Positions 25,879-33,972 of a stretch of DNA of 64,000 bases are shown in pieces. The stretch lies in the NCBI RefSeq assembly GCF_011089875.1, contig NZ_JAANAS010000050.1:1-64000 (forward strand), in the 5' to 3' direction. Positions within the stretch are counted from its first letter, which is position 1; each line of letters begins with the position of its first letter. Under the pieces are notes generated by a model. It did no database searches. It was not told where the DNA came from and was given only the letters and a program-made list of their open reading frames with translations. The translations under genes and the position numbers were made by a program. This stretch comes from Psychroflexus maritimus. GTDB taxonomy: Bacteria > Bacteroidota > Bacteroidia > Flavobacteriales > Flavobacteriaceae.

Positions 25879-26124
25879 CTTAACAAATGGTCTAAATTTG
25901 TAGAGGTATTATAATAATTCGTGCATCTGAATCTTTTGAAGTAAGCCCTATAACTCGGGCTAATTGTTTAGAAGAATTTTGAAAATTTTGGAGTTTAGAC
26001 ATTTTTTTTATTACGGTATTAATGATTAACACCGTAAACCAAAGTCTTATAAAATAATCCCAGTAGGAATCCCACCTACTAAATTTTGAACTATAACTAT
26101 CAAAAAACTAAATAGTTATAAAAG

Positions 26125-26206
26125 TACCTAGGGCGGGAATCGAACCCGCACTTCCGAAGAAACTGGATTTTGAATCCAGCGCGTCTACCAGTTCCGCCAC
26201 CTAGGC
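26125..26206 (-). tRNA. tRNA-Leu (CAA)
   Basis: Read on the minus strand, the acceptor is GCCTAGG/CCTAGGT, the anticodon arm is TGGATTCAAAATCCA with anticodon CAA, and a long class II variable arm and a T arm GGTTCGATTCC follow. CCA is not encoded. A -7 box TAGCTTTG lies upstream (26220-26227 on the plus strand as CAAAGCTA). Confidence 0.95.
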
Positions 26207-26267
26207 AAATTTTGAATTGCAAAGCTAAATAAAAATTTGAATTTAGAATTAAAATAGCTCATTTTTT

Positions 26268-26300
26268 TTGAAGCTACTTTCAATTTAATTTATATTTTTG
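26268..26300 (+). promoter_or_regulatory. Promoter of prs
   Basis: A TTG (26268-26270) and a -7 box TATTTTTG (26293-26300) are 22 bp apart. This gives a leader of about 30 nt before ATG 26336. Confidence 0.5.
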
Positions 26301-26335
26301 CACCCACATTAAATTACAACACAATACAAAGTATT

Positions 26336-27277
26336 ATGCCTGAAACAGAAAAGGTTGCGAAAATTTTTGCTTGCTCACAAAGTGTAGAGTTAGCAGAGTC
26401 TATTGCCAAATACTATGGAATTCCATTAGGAAATGTAATCACTAATAAGTATAGTGATGGTGAGTTTCAGCCTTCATTTGAAGAATCGGTAAGGGGGTCT
26501 CGCGTTTTTTTAATTGGTTCTACTTTTCCTAATTCAGACAATTTAATGGAAATGTTACTCATGTTAGACGCGGCAAAGCGCTCATCAGCAAGGCATATTA
26601 CTGCAGTAATTCCTTACTTTGGGTGGGCAAGACAAGACCGTAAAGACAAACCAAGAGTACCCATTGCCGCAAAAATGATTGCCAAAATGCTTGAAACAGC
26701 TGGAGCTACGAGAATTATTACCATGGATTTACATGCCGATCAAATTCAAGGCTTTTTTGAAAAACCAGTTGATCATTTGTATGCCTCTACAGTGTTTTTA
26801 CCTTACTTAAAAAACCTTGGTTTAGATAATTTAACCATGGCTTCACCAGATATGGGAGGTTCTAAGCGGGCCTATGCTTATTCAAAAGCAATGAAATCTG
26901 ATGTAGTTATATGCTACAAACAACGTGCTAAAGCCAATGTGATTTCTCACATGGAATTAATAGGGGATGTTACTGGTAAAAATGTTGTTTTGGTAGATGA
27001 TTTGGTAGATACTGCTGGAACATTAACGCATGCTGCTAATTTAATGATGGAGCGTGGAGCTAAAAGTGTAAGAGCAATTTGTACGCACCCTGTTTTATCA
27101 GGAAGTGCTTATGATAAAATAAGAGATTCAAAACTAGAGGAGCTTATTGTAACCGATAGTATCCCTCTTAAACAAAAGAGTGAAAAGATTAAGCTGGTAA
27201 GTTGTGCCGAATTATTTGCTGAAGTAATGAAAGCTATACAAACCAATAAATCAATTAGCTCTAAATTTTTAATGTAA
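26336..27277 (+). CDS. prs: Ribose-phosphate pyrophosphokinase
   Basis: Makes PRPP from ribose 5-phosphate and ATP for nucleotide, His and Trp synthesis. The class I signature is complete: GEFQPSFEESVRG, the ATP-binding part FGWARQDRKDKPRVPI, MDLHADQIQGFF, and the PRPP loop VVLVDDLVDTAGTL. 313 aa is the usual length. It sits 14 bp upstream of rplY, a pairing seen across Bacteroidota. Confidence 0.97.
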   Translation: MPETEKVAKIFACSQSVELAESIAKYYGIPLGNVITNKYSDGEFQPSFEESVRGSRVFLIGSTFPNSDNLMEMLLMLDAAKRSSARHITAVIPYFGWARQDRKDKPRVPIAAKMIAKMLETAGATRIITMDLHADQIQGFFEKPVDHLYASTVFLPYLKNLGLDNLTMASPDMGGSKRAYAYSKAMKSDVVICYKQRAKANVISHMELIGDVTGKNVVLVDDLVDTAGTLTHAANLMMERGAKSVRAICTHPVLSGSAYDKIRDSKLEELIVTDSIPLKQKSEKIKLVSCAELFAEVMKAIQTNKSISSKFLM

Positions 27278-27291
27278 TAAATAAATAAATT

Positions 27292-27930
27292 ATGAAGTCA
27301 CTTACGATCAAAGGATCTAAAAGAGAAAGCGTGGGCAAGAAAGCAACCAAAGCCCTACGTAATGCTGGTGAGGTCCCTTGCGTAGTTTACGGAGGGAAAG
27401 AGGCTATTCATTTCAACGCACCTGAAATTTCTTTCAAGAATTTAGTATATACGCCAGACGTGCATACCGTAAATCTTGAATTAAATGACGGTACAAAATT
27501 GAATGCAGTTTTACAAGACATTCAATTTCACCCAGTAACGGATGCCATCCTTCACATGGACTTTTACCAGTTTGAAGAAGACCAACCAATTACTATGGAA
27601 ATTCCTGTAGAAACTGAAGGAATTCCTAAGGGAGTTAAAAATGGTGGTGTATTAAGATTTAACTTAAGAAGACTTTATGTTAGAGGTCTGGCTAAGAAAC
27701 TTCCTGATACCATTAAAATTGACATTACTAAACTTAAAATTGGAAACAAATTTTATGTAACTGGTGCAGCTAGCGATGATTTTAAAATCCTTCACCCAGA
27801 TAACACTGTAATTTGTCAAGTAAGAACATCTAGAAACGTTGCAGCAATTGATGCAGACGATGATGATGAAGATGGAGAAGGAACTGAAGAAGGAGCTGAA
27901 GCAACAGATGAAGCAAAATCTGAAGAATAA
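27292..27930 (+). CDS. rplY: 50S ribosomal protein L25 (general stress protein Ctc type)
   Basis: Binds 5S rRNA. The two-domain long form (TL5/Ctc) is seen. The N-terminal L25 domain spans residues about 1-90 ([20 protein letters not shown], then VYGG and [11 protein letters not shown]). A beta-barrel follows to about residue 185, then a very acidic tail ([20 protein letters not shown]). Co-transcribed with prs and followed by a terminator. Confidence 0.96.
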   Translation: MKSLTIKGSKRESVGKKATKALRNAGEVPCVVYGGKEAIHFNAPEISFKNLVYTPDVHTVNLELNDGTKLNAVLQDIQFHPVTDAILHMDFYQFEEDQPITMEIPVETEGIPKGVKNGGVLRFNLRRLYVRGLAKKLPDTIKIDITKLKIGNKFYVTGAASDDFKILHPDNTVICQVRTSRNVAAIDADDDDEDGEGTEEGAEATDEAKSEE

Positions 27931-27959
27931 ATTTAGTCTTCTAACAAAATAATGATAAG

Positions 27960-27988
27960 AAAGCATCCCAATTGGTGATGCTTTTTTA
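27960..27988 (+). terminator. Terminator after rplY
   Basis: A stem AAGCATC/GATGCTT (27961-27967 and 27977-27983) is followed by six Ts. Confidence 0.75.
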
Positions 27989-28007
27989 TTTTTACTAAAA
28001 ATTTAAA

Positions 28008-28625
28008 GTGAGAGCATTTTTTGGAAGATTACTATCAAAAAAATCGAAAGCTGATACAATGAAGAAGTTTTTAATTGTAGGCCTAGGTAATCCTGGAGCT
28101 GATTATGTAAATACAAGACACAATATAGGATTTAAAATAATTAATCAATTAGCTGAAGAATTTGAAGTTGATTTTCAAGAAAGACGCTACGCAAAAATTG
28201 CAGAAGCTTCAATTAAAGGTAAAAAATTATTCCTGTTGAAGCCCAACACCTTCATGAATTTAAGCGGAAAGGCATGTAAGTATTGGTTAGAAAAAGAGAA
28301 AATATCAATCGAAAATATGTTGGTAATTACAGACGATTTAAATTTAGATTTTGGAACTTTCCGCCTAAAAATGAAAGGAAGTGATGGAGGACACAATGGG
28401 CTAAAAAGCATTCAGCAAGAAATTAACACCAATCAATACCCTCGATTTAGGTTTGGCATTGGCGACCAGTTTTCAAAAGGAAAACAAGTCAATTATGTGT
28501 TAGGTAAATGGGGTGACCACGAAAAAGAATTTATGCCAGAGCGACTAGAAAAGGCAAAAGCACTGGTAAAATCTTTCTGCTTAGCTGGACCTTCCATAAC
28601 AATGAACGAATTTAACGGTAAATAA
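28008..28625 (+). CDS. pth: Peptidyl-tRNA hydrolase
   Basis: Releases peptides from stalled peptidyl-tRNA. The catalytic region LIVGLGNPGADYVNTRHNIG carries the active His, followed by LKPNTFMNLSGKA and DDLNLDFGTFRLKMKGSDGG. I start at GTG 28008, giving a 17-residue basic extension (MRAFFGRLLSKKSKADT) before the canonical MKKFLIVG. Related flavobacterial Pth proteins carry a similar lysine-rich extension. ATG 28059 is the alternative. The extension may aid RNA or ribosome contact. Confidence 0.93.
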   Translation: MRAFFGRLLSKKSKADTMKKFLIVGLGNPGADYVNTRHNIGFKIINQLAEEFEVDFQERRYAKIAEASIKGKKLFLLKPNTFMNLSGKACKYWLEKEKISIENMLVITDDLNLDFGTFRLKMKGSDGGHNGLKSIQQEINTNQYPRFRFGIGDQFSKGKQVNYVLGKWGDHEKEFMPERLEKAKALVKSFCLAGPSITMNEFNGK

Positions 28626-28633
28626 CTAGTGCA

Positions 28634-29566
28634 TTGAAAGTATTTAATAACGTCAATAATTTTAAAACAAGTCAACCCACAGTAGTTACTATTGGTACCT
28701 TTGATGGGGTGCATATTGGCCATAGAAAAATTATAAATCAACTTTTAGAAGTTTCAAAAGAGGGCTATTTATCAACTTTGCTTACTTTTTTTCCACATCC
28801 TAGAATGGTGCTTCAGCAAAGTAATGATTTAAAACTCATCCATACTATAAAAGAACGCCAGGAAGAATTAGCAAAAACTGGGTTAGAAAATCTAGTGATA
28901 CAGGCATTTACCAAAGAATTTTCACGACTTACTGCCAGAGCTTATGTTGAAGAAATTTTAGTAAAAGGCTTGCAAGCTAAAAAAGTAATTATAGGATATG
29001 ACCATAGATTTGGCAGAAACAGAACAGCAGATATTAAGGATTTGCACAAGTTTGGTAATGAATTTGGTTTTGAAGTAGAAGAGATTTCAAAACAAGATAT
29101 TGAAGATGTTGCTGTAAGCTCAACCAAAATAAGAAAAGCTATTTTAGCAGGAAATATAAGTTTAGCTAATCAATACATGAATGCTCAATTTAGCCTTGAA
29201 GGAAAGGTGGTTAAAGGAAAAGGACTAGGAAAAGATTTTGGTTTTGCCACCGCTAATCTGAAAATTGAACAAACCTATAAAATAATACCTGCACACGGTG
29301 TTTATGTAGTGAAAGGTGAAATTAATAGTAAGCTTTATTACGGAATGATGAATATTGGTGTAAATCCAACTTTAGGCGAAAATAAACAAAGCTTGGAAGT
29401 TCATTTTTTTGATTTTAATCAAGATATTTACGGAGAGAAAATTAAAGTAAATTTGCTTAAAAAAATTAGAAATGAAAAAAAATTTAATGGCGTTGACGAG
29501 TTGATTAAGGCCATGAAAAAGGATAAAGAGTTTGTTATAAATTTTATTAACGATGAATCTAACTAA
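28634..29566 (+). CDS. ribF: Bifunctional riboflavin kinase/FAD synthetase
   Basis: Converts riboflavin to FMN and FAD. The N-terminal adenylyltransferase has VTIGTFDGVHIGHRKI (residues about 17-32) and later GYDHRFGRNR and VSSTKIRKAI. The C-terminal flavokinase (from about 185) has VVKGKGLGKDFGFATANL and NIGVNPTLGE. It begins with TTG 28634, 8 bp after pth, and its end overlaps the next gene by 14 bp. Length is 310 aa. Confidence 0.95.
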   Translation: MKVFNNVNNFKTSQPTVVTIGTFDGVHIGHRKIINQLLEVSKEGYLSTLLTFFPHPRMVLQQSNDLKLIHTIKERQEELAKTGLENLVIQAFTKEFSRLTARAYVEEILVKGLQAKKVIIGYDHRFGRNRTADIKDLHKFGNEFGFEVEEISKQDIEDVAVSSTKIRKAILAGNISLANQYMNAQFSLEGKVVKGKGLGKDFGFATANLKIEQTYKIIPAHGVYVVKGEINSKLYYGMMNIGVNPTLGENKQSLEVHFFDFNQDIYGEKIKVNLLKKIRNEKKFNGVDELIKAMKKDKEFVINFINDESN

Positions 29567-30887
29567 TACCTTATTTAAACAAGTTGACAATTCAAGTTTA
29601 GTTGTTTTTAGAATTTTATTTGGATTACTTATTACTTTAGAAGCATGGGGTGCAATTGCTACAGGTTGGGTAAGAATTACTTTAGTAGAACCCGATTTTA
29701 CATTTAACTTTATAGGATTTGATTTTCTTCAATACTTGCAAGGAGAGTTCATGTATTTCTACTTTTTTTTAATGGGATTATTTGGTGTTTTTGTTATGCT
29801 AGGCTACCGGTATAGATTAAGTATTTTTATATACACGCTTTTGTGGACTATGGCTTATCTTATGCAAAAATCTTCCTACAATAATCACTATTACTTACTT
29901 ATTTTACTTTGTGTGTTTATGCTTATTTCGCCTGCACATAAATACTTTTCCTTAGACGCTAAACGAAACCCGTCTATACAATCCATTTCCATGCCTCAGT
30001 GGGTACCTTGGTTCTTAATTCTTCAAATTTGGATTGTTTATACTTACGCTTCTATTGCCAAATTTTATCCAGATTGGCTCGATTTAACCTTTCCTAAGCT
30101 ATTAATGGCAGGTAAACAAAGCACGCCTATTATTGGAGATTTTCTTCAAACGCATTTAGCACATGTAAGCATTAAATATGTGGGAATTTTATTCGATTTG
30201 CTTGTAATTCCACTTCTTTTATGGAAGCGAACACGCTTGTTTATTTTTATTTTCAGCATATTCTTTCACCTTTTCAATAGTTATGTTTTTCATATAGGAA
30301 TCTTTCCTTATATGTCTTTAGCCTTTTCATTATTTTTCTTTCCGCCAGCGCTAATTAATCGGCTTTTTTTAAAACGAAAACCATTTTATGCCGGCAATGA
30401 AGTAAAAGTTCCAAATTATAAACCCATACTTATGCCTTTTGCAGTGAGTTGGTTTTTTGTTCAAATTGCTTTGCCTGTACGTCATCATTTTATAGATGAT
30501 GATGTGCTTTGGACGGAAGAAGGGCATAGGCTTAGTTGGCGAATGATGCTGAGGTCTAAACATGGAGTAACCTCAATGCGCGTAGTTGATAAAAATACAG
30601 GTGAAGAGAAATGGATTAATAATTCAGATTACATTAAAAATAAACAGTATAAAACCATTGTTAAGCCAGACGGAGCTTGGCAATATGCACAAGTGATAAA
30701 AGAGGATTTTAAACAAAAAGGAAAGGATGTAGAAGTTTTTGCTCACGTGAAAATTAGTGTGAACGGAAGACCTTACAAGAAACTAATTGATGATCAAGTA
30801 GATTTAGCTAGTGTGAAATGGAATTATTTTGGACATAATTCTTGGATTTTGCCAAGAACTTTAAACTTTTACAAAAAGAATAAGTAA
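29553..30887 (+). CDS. HTTM-domain membrane protein (gamma-carboxylase-like)
   Basis: A 444-residue polytopic membrane protein with at least six hydrophobic helices. It belongs to the HTTM family (horizontally transferred transmembrane), which includes vitamin K-dependent gamma-glutamyl carboxylase. Typical elements are VVFRILFGLLITLEAW at the start, SYNNHYYLLILLCVFMLISP and PVRHHFIDDDVLWTEEGHRLSWRMM. The C-terminal 130 residues form a soluble domain. The bacterial substrate is not known. Translationally coupled to ribF. Confidence 0.82.
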   Translation: MNLTNTLFKQVDNSSLVVFRILFGLLITLEAWGAIATGWVRITLVEPDFTFNFIGFDFLQYLQGEFMYFYFFLMGLFGVFVMLGYRYRLSIFIYTLLWTMAYLMQKSSYNNHYYLLILLCVFMLISPAHKYFSLDAKRNPSIQSISMPQWVPWFLILQIWIVYTYASIAKFYPDWLDLTFPKLLMAGKQSTPIIGDFLQTHLAHVSIKYVGILFDLLVIPLLLWKRTRLFIFIFSIFFHLFNSYVFHIGIFPYMSLAFSLFFFPPALINRLFLKRKPFYAGNEVKVPNYKPILMPFAVSWFFVQIALPVRHHFIDDDVLWTEEGHRLSWRMMLRSKHGVTSMRVVDKNTGEEKWINNSDYIKNKQYKTIVKPDGAWQYAQVIKEDFKQKGKDVEVFAHVKISVNGRPYKKLIDDQVDLASVKWNYFGHNSWILPRTLNFYKKNK

Positions 30888-30926
30888 CTTTAATCTTTAT
30901 TTGTAATAACAATAACTCAAGTCATT

Positions 30927-31709
30927 ATGAGAAAACTTACACACTTGTTTTTCCTAGTTTTCTTCAGTTTCTTAACTGTAAATGCTCAACAATATACCGC
31001 CGAGCTAATTACAAAGAAACCCCTTGATGTTGGGCAATTTCATGGGGTAGATCAAAAAGGGAACCTGTATTACGAACGCAAAGGAAACCTCATTAAATTT
31101 TTTGATGATGAAGAACTGGAGTTTAGAGACTTACAATTAGGAAAGATTCATTATGTAGATTATTTAAATCCACTTCGACTTTTAGTATTTTACAAAGAAG
31201 CAAATACAGTTGTTTTTTTAGATAATCGAATGAATGAATTAGACCGTATTAATTTCAATTTTTTAAAAAACAATAGCAATTTTGATTTTGTTAGCATGGC
31301 TAATGATAATAGTGTGTGGACATTTAATATTGATGTGAACGAATTACAAGTCTATGACCACCGGAGAAAGAAAATTCTTGCTCGTTCAATTCCGATTTAT
31401 GATCAGGTTTTACTTCAAAAAAGTAATTTCAATTTTTGTTATTTGGCTACAGAAAATTCGTTTTTAAAATTTAATATTTATGGAAGTATCATCAAGCAAT
31501 TTAATTTAAAGCTTAAAGCATTTGATACCTATAAAAACCGGGTGCTTTTAAAGACGCAAGACCAGGGTTATTTCTTATTGAATTCTGCGCATGAATTAAT
31601 TCCTATAGATTTTCCTGAAATTTCGGCGGAAGCCTTTTTTCTAAATGATGAAAAAATATATCTTTACAACAAAAAAGAACTTTATATTTATACCTTGAAA
31701 AAACAATAA
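30927..31709 (+). CDS. Secreted protein of unknown function
   Basis: A 260-residue protein with a Sec signal peptide ending at VNAQ (about residue 20). The mature part consists of short repeated beta segments (LYYERKGNLIKFFDDEEL, VVFLDNRMNELDRI, LYNKKELYIYTLKK) and could form a small propeller. I do not recognise a family. It sits between the HTTM gene and a deoxynucleoside kinase gene whose start follows its stop by one base. Confidence 0.7.
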   Translation: MRKLTHLFFLVFFSFLTVNAQQYTAELITKKPLDVGQFHGVDQKGNLYYERKGNLIKFFDDEELEFRDLQLGKIHYVDYLNPLRLLVFYKEANTVVFLDNRMNELDRINFNFLKNNSNFDFVSMANDNSVWTFNIDVNELQVYDHRRKKILARSIPIYDQVLLQKSNFNFCYLATENSFLKFNIYGSIIKQFNLKLKAFDTYKNRVLLKTQDQGYFLLNSAHELIPIDFPEISAEAFFLNDEKIYLYNKKELYIYTLKKQ

Positions 31710-31710
31710 T

Positions 31711-32325
31711 ATGCACATTGCTATTGCAGGAAATATTGGCGCAGGAAAAACTACTTTAACCCGATTACTAGCCAAACATTTTGATTGGGAACCAGAATTT
31801 GAAGACGTTCTAGAAAACCCATACCTTGAAGATTTTTATGATGACATGGCAAGATGGAGTTTTAATCTTCAAATTTATTTTTTGAATAGCAGATTTAGAC
31901 AAATTTTAGCGATAAGAGAAAGCGGAAAGGATATAATTCAGGATAGAACCATTTATGAAGACGCCTATATCTTTGCGCCCAACTTACATGCAATGCGTTT
32001 AATGAGTGACCGCGATTATAGTAATTATAAATCGCTTTTTGATTTAATGGAATCGGTTACTAAATCACCTGATTTATTAATCTACTTACGTAGTTCTGTT
32101 CCTAATTTAGTAAAACAAATTCAGAAACGTGGGCGTGATTACGAAAACTCCATATCAATAGATTACTTGAACAAGCTTAATGACCGCTATGAAACTTGGG
32201 TTAAAGGTTACGACAAAGGAAAGCTATTGGTCATTGATGTTGACCAAATTGACTTTGTTGATAATCCCGAGCACTTAGGTGGAATTATAGAAAAAATTGA
32301 TGCTGAAATTAATGGTCTTTTTTAG
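31711..32325 (+). CDS. Deoxynucleoside kinase
   Basis: Phosphorylates deoxyribonucleosides for salvage. It shows Walker A GNIGAGKTTL (residues 7-16), the substrate region EPEFEDVLENPYLEDFY, the DRTIYEDAYIFA motif and the lid KQIQKRGRDYENSI. 204 aa fits the deoxyadenosine/deoxycytidine kinase-like group. Which base it prefers cannot be read. Its end overlaps the convergent MazG-like gene by 17 bp. Confidence 0.9.
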   Translation: MHIAIAGNIGAGKTTLTRLLAKHFDWEPEFEDVLENPYLEDFYDDMARWSFNLQIYFLNSRFRQILAIRESGKDIIQDRTIYEDAYIFAPNLHAMRLMSDRDYSNYKSLFDLMESVTKSPDLLIYLRSSVPNLVKQIQKRGRDYENSISIDYLNKLNDRYETWVKGYDKGKLLVIDVDQIDFVDNPEHLGGIIEKIDAEINGLF

Positions 32326-32707
32326 GAAAAAACTTCTTTAGGTTGGGCCTAAAATACAATTCGCTTTTCATTACTTTGCCATCTTCCCGGTAAATAGGCT
32401 TTCCATTTTTGTCAAGTTTACTCATGTTACTTTGCTGAATTTCATCAAAGACATCTTCAATAACATCTTGCATACCATGTTCAATAATAGTACCGCACAA
32501 TATGTACAACATGTCACCTAACGCATCAGCTACTTCTACTAAGTCTTTGTTTTTTGCAGCCTCAAGATATTCTTCATTTTCTTCAGCCATTAATTTATGC
32601 CTAAGTTCAATTTTTGCAGGACTTAAATTAACTGTTGGTGCATTCTTATAGCCAATTTCAAATGCATCGTGAAATTTTTTTACGCTTTCTATAGGTTTTT
32701 TAATCAT
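32309..32707 (-). CDS. MazG-like nucleotide pyrophosphohydrolase
   Basis: An all-alpha NTP pyrophosphohydrolase of 132 aa. The metal site EENEEYLEA...DALGDMLY matches the EExxE-x12-28-ExxD/D arrangement of the MazG/HisE superfamily. Probably house-cleaning of non-canonical or excess dNTPs, which fits its convergent neighbour, a deoxynucleoside kinase. Confidence 0.8.
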   Translation of the reverse strand: MIKKPIESVKKFHDAFEIGYKNAPTVNLSPAKIELRHKLMAEENEEYLEAAKNKDLVEVADALGDMLYILCGTIIEHGMQDVIEDVFDEIQQSNMSKLDKNGKPIYREDGKVMKSELYFRPNLKKFFPKKDH

Positions 32708-32734
32708 AATTAGCCTTATTTTTGTTTAAAAAAA

Positions 32735-32923
32735 ATGTTTACAAACGGACAATGGTTTTTTGCAGTCTTCTTTGTTATTGCTTTCTCTGTTTTGATTATT
32801 TTAAGTTACAGGAAAGACAAAAAATTACATAAGAAATACTACAAGGGAAGCCTTTTTATCCTTTTAGGTTTTCTAGTTTTTATTGCTATTCTGTTCTTAA
32901 TTAAGTTCTTTATAAAAGAATAA
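32735..32923 (+). CDS. Small membrane protein
   Basis: 62 residues with two hydrophobic helices (about 8-24 and 41-59) separated by a basic loop, SYRKDKKLHKKYYKG. It is the same type as short uncharacterised flavobacterial membrane proteins. It starts 27 bp from the divergent MazG-like gene. Function unknown. Confidence 0.6.
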   Translation: MFTNGQWFFAVFFVIAFSVLIILSYRKDKKLHKKYYKGSLFILLGFLVFIAILFLIKFFIKE

Positions 32924-32928
32924 TTAGC

Positions 32929-33972
32929 TTACTTTATTTTTTCAAGTGCTTCAAAATCAATTATTTTAATGTTACGTCCTTCAATTTCAACAATGCCTTG
33001 TTTTTTAAATTTTGATAAGGTTCTAATTAAACTTTCTGAAGCAATACCAGCTACAGCGGCTAAATCTGATCTTGAAATACGTATTTGTCTAAGTTTGTTT
33101 TTCTTTAAACGTTCTGTAAATAGTAATATGGTTTGTGCGGTTTTTCGCTGAACTGAACTATAAGCCATATCTAGAAGCTGTTCTTTAGATTCATCTAAAT
33201 GATCTCCTAAAACCTTAATAATTTCAAATAAAACTTGATGATTGTTTTGTAGCAACTTCTTTAATTCAACTTTAGGAATAATGTATAAAACAGAGTCTTC
33301 TAAAGGAGTAGCATATTCTTTATAATTCACCGATTCATTAAAAACTAAGTTGCCAAAAAAATCATCCATCTTAAATAAAGCAGTAATTAATTCCTTTCCT
33401 TGACCATCTGTTTTATGGGTTTTAATTACGCCTCTTTTCACTAAGAAAAATTGGTTAGCCGTATCTCCTGGACGATAAACAACTTCACCTGCACTAAATT
33501 TTTGCTCTGAAAAACCTTTCAATTCTGCTTTAAAGTTTTCCAAATTCATGGAATGAGATTCAATGATAGTATTCTTGCGTTCTTTTTTTTGATGCAGAAT
33601 AGCTGTTTTTGCTAACCTACTTTCAATGGCACTTATTAAATCTTCTTCCTCAAAAGGTTTAGTTAGGTAATCGTCAGCTCCTAAATCCATTCCTTTTCTA
33701 ATGTCTTTGTGGTCGGTTTTAGCTGATAAAAAGATAAAAGGGATTTCAAAAGTATGTTCGTCTTTAGCTAAGGTTTTTAACACTTCATACCCGTCCATCT
33801 GTGGCATCATTACATCACAAACAATAAGATGCGGATTCAAAGATTTTGCTTTTTCAACTCCTTCTTTTCCGTTTTTTGCAGTATAGACTTCATAGCCTGC
33901 AAGTTCTAGCATCTCTTCAGTTGTTTCTCTTACCGTTTGATCGTCTTCAATTAATACTATTTTTTTACTCAT
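32929..33972 (-). CDS. Response regulator fused to a Crp/Fnr-type regulator
   Basis: The N-terminal receiver domain (1-120) has acidic pocket Asp10/Asp11, phospho-acceptor Asp53 (VCDVMMPQMDGYEVL) and Lys105 (TKPF). Then comes a cyclic-nucleotide-binding-type beta-barrel (about 155-270; SAGEVVYRPGDTANQFFLV) and a winged Crp HTH (RISRSDLAAVAGIASESLIR). No Cys cluster for an Fe-S centre is seen in the Crp part. A phosphorylation-gated Crp regulator is implied. It overlaps the upstream histidine kinase gene by 8 bp, so the two form one two-component operon. Confidence 0.9.
   Translation of the reverse strand: MSKKIVLIEDDQTVRETTEEMLELAGYEVYTAKNGKEGVEKAKSLNPHLIVCDVMMPQMDGYEVLKTLAKDEHTFEIPFIFLSAKTDHKDIRKGMDLGADDYLTKPFEEEDLISAIESRLAKTAILHQKKERKNTIIESHSMNLENFKAELKGFSEQKFSAGEVVYRPGDTANQFFLVKRGVIKTHKTDGQGKELITALFKMDDFFGNLVFNESVNYKEYATPLEDSVLYIIPKVELKKLLQNNHQVLFEIIKVLGDHLDESKEQLLDMAYSSVQRKTAQTILLFTERLKKNKLRQIRISRSDLAAVAGIASESLIRTLSKFKKQGIVEIEGRNIKIIDFEALEKIK

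Noticed and set aside
26125..26206. tRNA-Leu as the attachment site of the island
   Set aside because: I looked for a second copy of the tRNA 3' end (GGTTCGATTCC and flank) near 16.6-17.6 kb and found none, so no att pair can be claimed.
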